This document shows, piece after piece, positions 14,274-22,646 of a DNA stretch of 32,921 nucleotides. Location of the stretch: the NCBI RefSeq assembly GCF_039543525.1, contig NZ_BAABJX010000064.1:1-32921 (forward strand), read 5' to 3'. The DNA is from Algivirga pacifica. Lineage in GTDB: Bacteria; Bacteroidota; Bacteroidia; Cytophagales; Flammeovirgaceae. A model generated the notes under the pieces. It searched no databases. It was not told where the DNA came from and saw nothing but the letters and a program-made list of their open reading frames with translations. Position 1 is the first letter of the stretch. Each line of letters begins with the position of its first letter. The position numbers were made by a program, and so were the translations under genes.

Positions 14274-17042
14274 CTATCGCATCAATTGTATCCATCCTTT
14301 AATATCCTCCTCTTCATCTCCCGGGTCAAGTCGATAGTAATGTACCTTGATGTGGTAATAATAAGTGGCTGAGGGAAGATCTGTACCGTTTACATCTTTT
14401 CCATCCCATTCAATATTGATGTCTCCGCTATACTCGTAAACTACTTCTCCCCATCGGTTGGTAACGGTAAGTACTACGGCCTTGGCAAATAATGGACACC
14501 TTAGTGGTATTAATACATCATTAATACCATCTCCATTAGGAGTAAATGCGTTTGGAAGCTCGTAATAAGTACAAGGGTTGTCTTGCATTACAATATTACT
14601 AATAGCACTTTCATTTCCCTGTTCATCTACTGCGGTGATGGCATAACTACCGGCTACTGCTGATAAATTGTCATGAATAAAGCGATTAACCTTCCCTACG
14701 GAAGCAATCCTCTCCATATCATCTTTACTTTCCGCCCTATGACTAGAGTAATAGATATTATAACCTTGAATATCTTCCTCACAAGAGTCTCCTGTACTAT
14801 CTTCCCAGGTCAATGAGTTTTTAAAGATCTCTTTACAGTCGTCTGTGGGTAAGTAGGTTTCTTGATCAACCTTACACTCATAAGGCAGTAAACTCAGGAC
14901 AGGAGGACAAGGGGCAATAGTATCCAATAAGGTAGAGCAAATTTCCGGAGAATAATTGAGTAGAGGTTCAGGGAGCCCATCAAAATCATAACTTCCTTGG
15001 GTCAAGATTTTATAGCAATAGGTGACCTTATCTTCCAATGGATGGTCTTCACTGCCTTCATCAAGGTACCAAAGTCCATTCTGAGTGATGTCTACACTGT
15101 CAATTAATAGGAATTGATCATCCTTACCAATCTCTTTACGATAAATGTAATGGATAGGGAAACGAGTGGTACTGATACTCCAAGGGGTATCTGAAAACCA
15201 GTTTAAGCTGATCTCTTTTTCTAATGGCTGGACTTGAACTCCAACAGTTGAGGCAGCTTGTGTCGTATCTAATGGGGTGCCATTACCATAGACTGTAGCC
15301 CAGTAGTAGTAAGTTTGGTTTTCGGTATCAAGGCCTGAATCAATAAAAGTAGTATCTGTAGTGTTTTGTAGAATAGACTCTCCATCCAGTAGATTATCGT
15401 TTAGCCCTCTGAATACTTCATAGGTTACCACTTGGTTTTCGACTAAAGAAGCCTCAGGTTGTGTCCAGGAGACTTGAATACTTCCATTGGTATTGCTGGT
15501 TTCCATGACAGAGACTTGGGTCATGTAAAATACATCAGGAATAAAGGCACAAGCTTCAGCAGAAGCAAGGCTTTCACCTCCTTGTGGTCCGCCAAAGGTG
15601 ACATAAATACGGTAACAGTAGTTGGTTCCTCTATCTAGGTTCTCATCCATATAGCTGGTATCAGTAGCATCTACCTCCGCTATTTTCTCATATCCTGTAA
15701 AATCAGGTACACCTGTTTCACATACTGGCTCAAAGTTATAGCTACCTCTTCGTCGGTAAATATGAATGGTTTCTGCCCTGTCACAGGTATAGTTATCCCA
15801 GTTTAGTGTAATGGAGTTATTGCTTTGGTCAGGGGTTGCAGTGATCCCTTGAGGAGCAGGTCCTAATACTTTTACCTTCCAGGTTTTCATATCCCCTAAT
15901 TGTAAGGAAGCATTTAGCTCTGGCCTGTTTGGTTCAGGGTGATCTAAGGCTTGGAAAATGAATTGGTAAGGTTCTTCTCGTATATCCAGGCAGTTGGTCT
16001 CCCATTGTACGCTGCCTTCGGCTTGTCCTATAGGAAGGGCTGCTGTAGATAGATTGAACACAGGATTCTTTCCCGGAGGACTGATCACTGGACCGGCAAC
16101 CATACTTAAAGATACGGAGTCAATGGATGGGTCACGATCTCCTGAGGCACATACTCGTTCGGATATATCTTGAGCGGAGATAGGGGCTTGAAGAATATTT
16201 CCAGCAACGATACAGGTATCCATAGGGATACTTAGATTAGGACGAAGGTTGAGAACGTCTTTGACGATGATCTGCATGTCCCTGTTGACAGAGCCAATTC
16301 TAACACCACCTCTCCATTCATCGACATAGAAGGCAACGTTATACTCCCCCGGCTCGTTGGGAGCGTCCCATACGATATCGCCGGTATTAGGATCAATCAT
16401 AAAGTCACCAGGAATGGAGCAATCCTCTCGCTCTTTGGTCCAATTTTCATTGGGATCGTCAGGGAATCGATAGTTTGTTACGGGTACGTCTTTTTGTTGT
16501 TTGCAAAGGGTAAGACGATAAGAAAGACTATCTCCTTGGGCATCATAGGCCCCTGCATTGATGGTATATTTTTGTCCAATACGGGCTTGTAAGACAGGAG
16601 GAATTAATAGGGTTGGAGAAGAGTTCATCCCCAGGATAGGGTTGATCAGAAATTCAGATTCTATATAAAAACTATTTTGCCCGGGCGTATCAATATTGGT
16701 AACGGTAGGGTTTCTATTCATTTCAAAATAAGAAACCTTGTAGGATCCGCTGGAAGGAAAGGTATGTGTTGTCTTGTATAAGATAACTTCAGTGGCCTTA
16801 TCTTCTGTAAGCCCAAGACTTATAGGGTCTACTTCCTCTTCAGCATTGTCATATCCAAAACTTATAAAGCCTTTTTGAGCAGAGATGCCTGTAACATCTA
16901 GGTAGAGGACTACAATAACCTCGTATGTAAGCCCGGTTTCACTAATACGGCGTATGGTCAAGTCACCGGCTCGGATGTGCGTTGCTTGTACCGTTGAAAT
17001 ACTGAAAGAAAAGGCAATCAGAAGAAGCAAAAAATATCTCAT
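14274..17042 (-). CDS. Secreted T9SS type B cargo protein with fibronectin-like repeats (downstream paralog)
   Basis: A 922-residue exported protein. It has a signal peptide (about residues 1-20, ending VQA), then an N-terminal module starting THIRAGDLTIRR that is common in Bacteroidota surface proteins. Several fibronectin type III-like domains follow, from about 400 to 800 (for example ITATPDQSNNSITLNWDNYTC and TNGSIQVSWTQPEA). The C-terminal 90 residues are the gliding-motility-associated (type B) sorting domain, starting AFTPNGDGINDVL near 831 and including NRWGEVVYEY and WDGKDVNGT. This sends the protein through the type IX secretion system to the surface. Its role is unknown; adhesion or gliding is plausible. 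It is a close tandem paralog of 17615-20410. Confidence 0.92.
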   Translation of the reverse strand: MRYFLLLLIAFSFSISTVQATHIRAGDLTIRRISETGLTYEVIVVLYLDVTGISAQKGFISFGYDNAEEEVDPISLGLTEDKATEVILYKTTHTFPSSGSYKVSYFEMNRNPTVTNIDTPGQNSFYIESEFLINPILGMNSSPTLLIPPVLQARIGQKYTINAGAYDAQGDSLSYRLTLCKQQKDVPVTNYRFPDDPNENWTKEREDCSIPGDFMIDPNTGDIVWDAPNEPGEYNVAFYVDEWRGGVRIGSVNRDMQIIVKDVLNLRPNLSIPMDTCIVAGNILQAPISAQDISERVCASGDRDPSIDSVSLSMVAGPVISPPGKNPVFNLSTAALPIGQAEGSVQWETNCLDIREEPYQFIFQALDHPEPNRPELNASLQLGDMKTWKVKVLGPAPQGITATPDQSNNSITLNWDNYTCDRAETIHIYRRRGSYNFEPVCETGVPDFTGYEKIAEVDATDTSYMDENLDRGTNYCYRIYVTFGGPQGGESLASAEACAFIPDVFYMTQVSVMETSNTNGSIQVSWTQPEASLVENQVVTYEVFRGLNDNLLDGESILQNTTDTTFIDSGLDTENQTYYYWATVYGNGTPLDTTQAASTVGVQVQPLEKEISLNWFSDTPWSISTTRFPIHYIYRKEIGKDDQFLLIDSVDITQNGLWYLDEGSEDHPLEDKVTYCYKILTQGSYDFDGLPEPLLNYSPEICSTLLDTIAPCPPVLSLLPYECKVDQETYLPTDDCKEIFKNSLTWEDSTGDSCEEDIQGYNIYYSSHRAESKDDMERIASVGKVNRFIHDNLSAVAGSYAITAVDEQGNESAISNIVMQDNPCTYYELPNAFTPNGDGINDVLIPLRCPLFAKAVVLTVTNRWGEVVYEYSGDINIEWDGKDVNGTDLPSATYYYHIKVHYYRLDPGDEEEDIKGWIQLMR

Positions 17043-17085
17043 GGTTACGTTGGTCAGCAGTTTATATAGTTACAGTTATCTAGGT

Positions 17086-17108
17086 ATTGAGATTATGTGT
17101 GTCTCAAT
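17086..17108. promoter_or_regulatory. Inverted repeat, possible operator
   Basis: ATTGAGA (17086-17092) and TCTCAAT (17102-17108) form a perfect 7-bp inverted repeat with a 9-bp spacer. It lies 44 bp before the T9SS gene start, in the 269-bp gap shared with the divergent HTH gene. The geometry suits a dimeric regulator or a leader hairpin. Confidence 0.35.
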
Positions 17109-17311
17109 GATAAAGAAAAACTGTTTTCATCTGTTTATTATTCTTCCTTGTAATATATCAAGTATAATTTAAACTAAATTAATGAAATAAAGTTTTTCCG
17201 GAAAATAGGAGAGAGGTACTGCTGTATTTCTGTGGTGGCTTGCAAATTATTAGACATAGCACAACATAGTTAATAGTATACTAACAGAATCACTAAAGTC
17301 AAATTCCTGCT

Positions 17312-17557
17312 ATGCCACTAGTAAAGCAACTTTCCCGTATTGAAGCACTTAATGGAGTGATTGTTTCAAAAGAGACTGGTCCTCCTGTAAATATAGCTGA
17401 CAAGCTACAGATGTCTCCAAGTACCGTCAAAAAAGTAATCCATGAAATGAAAAGTATGGGAGCACCAATAGCTTATTGCCGGTGTACAGATAGCTATGTG
17501 TATGTTTATAAAACTCAACTCAACATAGGGTATAAGAAGGTAAAAGGTAAGAGGTAA
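17312..17557 (+). CDS. Small helix-turn-helix protein
   Basis: An 81-residue probable DNA-binding protein. Residues about 24-55 (PPVNIADKLQMSPSTVKKVIHEMKSMGAPIAYC) form a winged-helix/HTH_11-like motif, seen in small Bacteroidota proteins with a MPLVKQLxRIExL start. The segment APIAYCRCTDSYVYVYK would be the wing. There is no ligand domain, so it may act as a simple repressor. It sits on the opposite strand between two tandem T9SS paralogs. Its last codons and stop are made of the 7-bp repeat array AGGTAAA/AGGTAAG (17538-17565), so the tail KKVKGKR is repeat-derived. Targets are unknown; the inverted repeat at 17086-17108 is one candidate. Confidence 0.75.
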   Translation: MPLVKQLSRIEALNGVIVSKETGPPVNIADKLQMSPSTVKKVIHEMKSMGAPIAYCRCTDSYVYVYKTQLNIGYKKVKGKR

Positions 17558-17585
17558 AAAGTAAGGGCGACCCTTGTGGTCGCCC
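17538..17585 (-). terminator. REP-like hairpin plus heptads behind the upstream T9SS paralog
   Basis: Four 7-bp units (AGGTAAA, AGGTAAG, AGGTAAA, AAGTAAG) at 17538-17565 adjoin a perfect 8-bp hairpin: GGGCGACC 17565-17572, loop CTTGT, GGTCGCCC 17578-17585. On the minus strand the hairpin comes first and the heptads become a T-rich tail (TTACTTTTTACC). That makes a likely terminator for the gene ending at 17615. The same layout recurs at 20474-20528. Confidence 0.6.
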
Positions 17586-17614
17586 CTCCTAGTTCTTTTA
17601 TGCCAAGACTAATT

Positions 17615-20410
17615 TTATCGTATTACCTGAATCCACCCTGTAAAAGATTCGGAGGCATCTTCTGGATTGAGGCGATAGAAGATGACCTCAGCATTATAGT
17701 AATAGGTACCGGGGGAAACGAGCTCTCCGTTCTTGTCTCTTCCATCCCATTCAATATTGATATTGCTGTCTGTTTTAAAGACACTTTCTCCCCATCGGTT
17801 AAAGACCTCAAAGGTAACACTCTTCACAAACCTTGGACATCGGAAAGGAATCAAGGTGTCATTAATACCATCCTCATTGGGAGTAAAGGCGGTAGGAAGC
17901 TCAAAATAGGTACACTCATTGTCCTGTGACTCTATATTACTCAGCGCACTTTCATTTCCTGATTCATCCACTGCAGTAACGGCATAAGATCCAGCCAAGG
18001 ACGGAAGATTGATATGTTCATAGTTTCTCACTAATACGGTATCAATTCTATTAAAGTCTGCTTTCTCCTCGGCAATTTGCTCGCTGTAATAAACATAATA
18101 GGCAATAATATCATTTTCACATTCGGCATCTGTTGCATCCTCCCAAGTTAGGTTATTACTATAGTTTTGTATACAATCGTCCTTAGGGTCAATTTCATTG
18201 GCAACCAGACTTTCACAAGCAGTTCTAGCTAGTGTAAGTATAGGGGGGCAAGGAGGAATAGTGTCCAATAGTGATGTTGTAAGCTCTTGTGAAAAGTTTT
18301 CTAAAGGAGCAGGTAGGGGATCATATTCGTAGGTTCCCCTAGTGAGTACCTTATAAGTATAGTTTTGACCAAATATCAAAGGGTTGCTCTCAGTACTTTT
18401 GTCAACATACTGTAGACCAAATTGACTGGCCTGTGCCGTACCTATGAGTGTGAACAGATCATCACTTTCTCCTTGTTCTTTTCGGTAGACTTCATGCTCG
18501 GGATAGTCCATGGACGTAATGCTCCAAGGAACATGAGCCTCCCATTCTAGGCGAATTTCATCTAGGTTGGAGCTGGCACCAAGACTTACTTGTGAGGCGA
18601 TTCGAGCAGAGTCTAATAGAGTTCCTCCTGTATAAATTTCAACCCAATAATGGTAGCGTTGACGAAGGGTGTTTAGTCCTTTGTCTACATAAGAGTTTTC
18701 TGCCACCGTGAATGTTTTAGAAATCTCCTGTACATTTTGCTTACCAAACAGCCCTTCTGCTCGGAAGAGCTTATAGGTAACCGGAGAAGGAAGTGTGTCG
18801 TCACTAGGAGTTATCCAACTGACTTCAATTTCACCATCTGTTTCATCCGTCTTGGTGACACTAACATTGGTCATATATAAAGTAGCTGGCAAAAATGCAC
18901 ACGCTTCGTTGGAGGCCATACTTTCACCTCCTTCCGGGAGGGCAAAGGTAGCATAGATACGGTAACAATAGTTTGCTCCCTTTTCTACCGTAGTATCGAC
19001 AAATGAAGTGACACCGGCTTCTACACTTCCAACTTTTTCGTACCCGGCATAATCAGGTACACCTGTTTCACACATCATTTGTAAGTCAAAAGAACCAACT
19101 TTTCGATAGATCTCAATACTATTGACATTGCCGCAAATGTAATCATCCCAGTTAAGGGAAATGGTATTATTGCTTTCATTGGCAATAGCCGTAAGATTTT
19201 GTGGAGGGGGACCAACTACCCGAACGCTCCAGGTTTTCATATCTCCTAGTTGCATCTTGGCATTTTCGGTAGGGTTTTCTGGTCGGGGATTATCGACCAC
19301 CTGAAAAGTAAACTGATAAGGTTGTTCCCGGATATCATTACAGGTAGTCGCCCAACTGAAGATGCCTTCTTCTTTTCCTACAGGAGGCTGCAGCCCTGTA
19401 ATGGTAAAATTAGGAGCATTACTAGGGGTAGAAAATGGAATATTATTGATTAAGGTCAGGGTCAATAGGTCCAGTGTAGGCATACGGTCTCCAGTAGCAC
19501 AAATCCTTTCAATCTGGTCTTCTGCCAGAATTGTTCCCGTTAAGGTTTCTCCTGCAACGATACAGATGTCATCAGGAAGTGTCAGTATAGGGCGGAGGTT
19601 GAGTACATCCTTGACAATAATCTGCATATCTCGGTTGACAGAACCGATACGAATTCCCTCTCTCCATTCATCGACGAAGAATGCCACGTTGTATTCTCCT
19701 ACTTCATTCGGAGCATCCCATACCAGGTCTCCAGTGGCAGGGTCAATATAAAATTCTCCAGGTTGGGTACAGTCTTCCTTCTCTTTGGTCCAAGTTTCGT
19801 TAGGGTCATCCGGAAAGCGATAGTTCTGTACAGGAACGTCACGTCCTTGCTTACAGATCGTTAAACGGTAGGATAGACTATCGCCTTCAGCATCATAGGC
19901 TCCCGCATTGATCGTGTATTTTTGTCCGATGCGGGCTTGCAATACCGGAGGAATTAATAGAATAGGGGAAGAGTTCAATCCCAAGGCTGGGTTGATTAAG
20001 AATTCTGATTCAATAAAGAAAGGCGTATCACTAGGCGCTTCAATATTTCTTACTGTTGGATTCCGGTTTTTCTCAAAGTAAGAGATTTTATAGGTTCCAG
20101 CTGATGCAAAGATATGGTCTACCTGATATAGTAATATTTCGGTAAGTTGGTCTTCGGTACGGCCAAGAGAGCGAGAAGAGACTAGTTCATTATCAGTACC
20201 ATCTCCAAAGTCAATCAACCCATCGCCTGCAGGTACTCCCGTAATATCTCGGTAAAGTACTACTGTGATGCGGTAGGTCAGAGAATTATTGTTCAAACGT
20301 CGGATGGTTAGATCACCAGCACGTATGTGCGTAGCCAAGGCATTGGAGGATATTCCAAGGCATAGGCCAAGAATTATCCCCATACAGATATAGGTTTTTT
20401 GTAGGGTCAT
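17615..20410 (-). CDS. Secreted T9SS type B cargo protein with fibronectin-like repeats (upstream paralog)
   Basis: A 931-residue exported protein with the same plan as its neighbour: signal peptide (to about residue 26, ending NALA), THIRAGDLTIRR module, a long region opening LLIPPVLQARIGQKYTINAG, fibronectin III-like repeats (for example LTAIANESNNTISLNWDDYIC), and a type B T9SS sorting domain from AFTPNEDGIND near 840 to the end. The N-terminal module is almost identical to that of the downstream copy, while the fibronectin-like middle has drifted more. This fits a tandem duplication followed by divergence of the exposed part. The function is unknown; a surface adhesin or gliding-related protein is plausible. 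It is separated from the downstream paralog by the HTH gene. Confidence 0.92.
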   Translation of the reverse strand: MTLQKTYICMGIILGLCLGISSNALATHIRAGDLTIRRLNNNSLTYRITVVLYRDITGVPAGDGLIDFGDGTDNELVSSRSLGRTEDQLTEILLYQVDHIFASAGTYKISYFEKNRNPTVRNIEAPSDTPFFIESEFLINPALGLNSSPILLIPPVLQARIGQKYTINAGAYDAEGDSLSYRLTICKQGRDVPVQNYRFPDDPNETWTKEKEDCTQPGEFYIDPATGDLVWDAPNEVGEYNVAFFVDEWREGIRIGSVNRDMQIIVKDVLNLRPILTLPDDICIVAGETLTGTILAEDQIERICATGDRMPTLDLLTLTLINNIPFSTPSNAPNFTITGLQPPVGKEEGIFSWATTCNDIREQPYQFTFQVVDNPRPENPTENAKMQLGDMKTWSVRVVGPPPQNLTAIANESNNTISLNWDDYICGNVNSIEIYRKVGSFDLQMMCETGVPDYAGYEKVGSVEAGVTSFVDTTVEKGANYCYRIYATFALPEGGESMASNEACAFLPATLYMTNVSVTKTDETDGEIEVSWITPSDDTLPSPVTYKLFRAEGLFGKQNVQEISKTFTVAENSYVDKGLNTLRQRYHYWVEIYTGGTLLDSARIASQVSLGASSNLDEIRLEWEAHVPWSITSMDYPEHEVYRKEQGESDDLFTLIGTAQASQFGLQYVDKSTESNPLIFGQNYTYKVLTRGTYEYDPLPAPLENFSQELTTSLLDTIPPCPPILTLARTACESLVANEIDPKDDCIQNYSNNLTWEDATDAECENDIIAYYVYYSEQIAEEKADFNRIDTVLVRNYEHINLPSLAGSYAVTAVDESGNESALSNIESQDNECTYFELPTAFTPNEDGINDTLIPFRCPRFVKSVTFEVFNRWGESVFKTDSNINIEWDGRDKNGELVSPGTYYYNAEVIFYRLNPEDASESFTGWIQVIR

Positions 20411-20473
20411 GACAGTGGGTTAATTAACTCAACGTGTTGTTAGTTATTTAATAATATTATAATACGAAAAAAG

Positions 20474-20528
20474 AGGTAAAAGGTAAAAGGTTATAGGTAA
20501 AAGGTAAGGGCGACCTTTATGGTCGCCC
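20474..20528 (-). terminator. REP-like hairpin plus heptads behind the DUF6702-type gene
   Basis: Five 7-bp units of the AGGTAAA type (20474-20508) adjoin the hairpin GGGCGACC 20508-20515, loop TTTAT, GGTCGCCC 20521-20528. On the minus strand the hairpin precedes a T-rich heptad tail, about 60 bp after the gene ending at 20588. It has the same build as 17538-17585. Confidence 0.55.
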
Positions 20529-20587
20529 TTAGTTTAAATATTTTTTAGGGGTTGTTTGTCTACGGTCACCCGTCCCTACTGCTGACC

Positions 20588-21118
20588 TTATTTAATCAAA
20601 AAAGAAACAGCAGGCTCCTCTGTCGTTCCCATCTTGGATTCCTTAAAATCTTCAAAGACCAAGTGCACCATGTTCTTCTGATCAGGGAAGACCTTGGTGA
20701 AGATATTTGCTTCTATATCAATAGTACGAACTCTTTTTACTTTTTCGACTTCACGATAGATGGAGATGCTATTATCGGCGAATTCATGCCCTATATAAGT
20801 GGAGCTTTTGGGATCTCCATTGACGAGTACAGTGAAGTTTTGTTCGATATAATCATAGACCCATTGCGCACTGTTTTCGTGCTCATACTGTGTGTTTAGG
20901 CGTAGATTTGGCCCTCCAGATTGAACGACAGCGGCTTCCAGGTCATCAATAAATACCTTATGAATCAACTCTAGTGTTTTATTTTCTTTATTATAACGCA
21001 TATCCGTGACACTAATGTGGATAGGGTGTGCAACAAATGCGCTTAGTCCCCAAAACAATAATGTTAGAAGAAGAAATATCTTTCTAGATGAAAGAGGAAA
21101 TTGCTGGTAGCGTTTCAT
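20588..21118 (-). CDS. Exported DUF6702-type protein
   Basis: A 176-residue protein with a signal or anchor segment at about residues 13-29 (IFLLLTLLFWGLSAFVA). The mature part begins HPIHISVTDMRYNKENKTLELIHKVFIDDLE, which I recognise as the typical opening of DUF6702 proteins of Bacteroidota. The rest (WVYDYIEQNFTVLVNGDP, then HLVFEDFKESKMG) is an all-beta-looking periplasmic domain. No catalytic motif is visible. In other genomes I recall this family beside M1 peptidase genes; here the M1 gene is about 16 kb away. The start ATG at 21118 leaves a basic N-region before the hydrophobic stretch, as expected. The DUF assignment is from memory of the family and moderately firm. Confidence 0.8.
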   Translation of the reverse strand: MKRYQQFPLSSRKIFLLLTLLFWGLSAFVAHPIHISVTDMRYNKENKTLELIHKVFIDDLEAAVVQSGGPNLRLNTQYEHENSAQWVYDYIEQNFTVLVNGDPKSSTYIGHEFADNSISIYREVEKVKRVRTIDIEANIFTKVFPDQKNMVHLVFEDFKESKMGTTEEPAVSFLIK

Positions 21119-21266
21119 AGATATAAAAATATTGGTTGGAAAGTTATAATCTCTTGTTGATATCCTGAAAGAATAAGAATTTATTTGAAAAGTGCAATTA
21201 ATCTACAGAGACAAGACAGTTTTTTCGATATTGTAGTCATCAATAAACTTCAAAATTATATTCATC

Positions 21267-22394
21267 GTGTTAAGCTATTGGGAAAAAATACAACTAACGA
21301 ACTATGATCATATTGTCGTGGGAGGAGGTATTGTAGGGTTGTCTACGGCGGCATCTATCATTGAGAAATATCCAGAGGCGAGCGTAGCCGTGCTGGAAAG
21401 GGGAATATTACCTACAGGAGCGAGTACCAAGAATGCAGGCTTTGCTTGTTTTGGTAGTTTGACGGAGCTGTTGAATGACATTAAAACCATAGGAAAAGAA
21501 GGTACACTGGATCTGGTAAAGCAGCGTTGGAATGGATTACAACTACTGCAACAACGTCTAGGTAAAGAAGCTTTGGAGTATGAGGGAAATGGTGGGTATG
21601 AATTGATTTCGGAGCAGGAGGAACCGGCATTGGAAGCTTTAGAGGAAGTGAATGAGCTATTATATCCCCTTTTTGGGCAAGAGGTATTTTCGATGTGTGA
21701 TGAGCAAATTGCTTCTTTTGGTTTTGCGAAGGATACAGTTAAACATATGGTCTATAATCCTTTTGAAGGGCAGATCAATACCGGAAAAATGATGGATGCG
21801 CTCTGGTTGTATGTACAGCAGAAAGGGGTACGAATCATTACGGGGAGCGAAGTGATTAATATAGAGGAAGGTACTGATAAGGTTGCAGTAACGATTCAAA
21901 ATACCCTTTCCCAAGAGCCTATTGTTTTTACCGCAGAACAGGTAGCGATCTGTACGAATGCATTCAGCAAAAAACTATTGCCGACCCTCGACTTATATCC
22001 AGGAAGGGGGCAAGTTTTAGTGACCAAGCCCATAGCATCCCTTCCATTTAAAGGGGTATTTCATATGGACGAGGGGTATTATTACTTTAGAAATCATGGC
22101 AATCGCATCATTTTTGGTGGTGGAAGAAACCTGGATATTCAAGGAGAAACAACAACTCAGATGGAGAATACTTCATTGATTATGGGTGTTTTACAAGAAA
22201 AACTGAAACAAGTTATTCTTCCTGATCAAGAATTTGAGATAGAGCACCAATGGGCAGGGGTTATGGCGTTTGGAGAGAATAAGCAACCCGTATGTCAGCG
22301 TATATCCGATCGTCAGGTGATAGGTTTGAGGCTAGGAGGAATGGGTGTGGCAATAGGAAGTGGCTTGGGAGAGCAATTAGCCTCTATATTGTAA
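21267..22394 (+). CDS. FAD-dependent amine/amino-acid oxidoreductase (DAO family)
   Basis: A 375-residue flavoprotein of the D-amino-acid oxidase/glycine oxidase fold. The FAD-binding loop is at residues 17-28 (VVGGGIVGLSTA), followed by an acidic strand end (VAVLERG) and the GASTKNAGFACFGS motif that contacts the flavin in this family. Near the C-terminus, GYYYFRNHGNRIIFGGGRN and IGLRLGGMGVAIGSGLGEQLA complete the site. The substrate is not readable; small amines or amino acids are typical. The start is GTG at 21267; no in-frame ATG precedes the FAD loop, so the GTG is accepted. It leads, after a repeat-bearing gap of 252 bp, to the GT28-like gene. Confidence 0.88.
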   Translation: MLSYWEKIQLTNYDHIVVGGGIVGLSTAASIIEKYPEASVAVLERGILPTGASTKNAGFACFGSLTELLNDIKTIGKEGTLDLVKQRWNGLQLLQQRLGKEALEYEGNGGYELISEQEEPALEALEEVNELLYPLFGQEVFSMCDEQIASFGFAKDTVKHMVYNPFEGQINTGKMMDALWLYVQQKGVRIITGSEVINIEEGTDKVAVTIQNTLSQEPIVFTAEQVAICTNAFSKKLLPTLDLYPGRGQVLVTKPIASLPFKGVFHMDEGYYYFRNHGNRIIFGGGRNLDIQGETTTQMENTSLIMGVLQEKLKQVILPDQEFEIEHQWAGVMAFGENKQPVCQRISDRQVIGLRLGGMGVAIGSGLGEQLASIL

Positions 22395-22533
22395 TTATTT
22401 GCTATTCAGTATTTTCATGACTTCATGCTAAGGTAATCCCAAGAGTGGTTTTATTCATACAAGCATAATCACAGGTTTCGATTAAAGTAGTGTGTAAAGT
22501 AGATCTTGCTGTTGTGATTTTAATAGAGCGATT

Positions 22534-22615
22534 GTTCATACTGTTTCATTGAGCGAAGCTTTCAAAAAACAACCAACTCAACTAAACAGTATGAACGAGC
22601 GAAGCTCAATTAAAC
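22534..22615. repeat. Inverted repeat with the GAGCGAAGCTC word
   Basis: GTTCATACTGTTT at 22534-22546 pairs perfectly with 22584-22596. GAGCGAAGCT occurs at 22551-22560, and GAACGAGCGAAGCTCAATT starts at 22593. The same word is in both arms of the 4743-4849 hairpin. It fills the gap between the FAD oxidoreductase and glycosyltransferase genes. The rest of that gap (22395-22533) shows nothing clear. Confidence 0.65.
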
Positions 22616-22646
22616 AACATGAACAAAGCTTTTAGCAAAACTGTCA

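Noticed and set aside
16954..17172. 72-residue plus-strand frame overlapping the start of a T9SS gene
   Set aside because: It is largely antisense to a clear signal peptide and N-terminal module, and it has no protein-like features.
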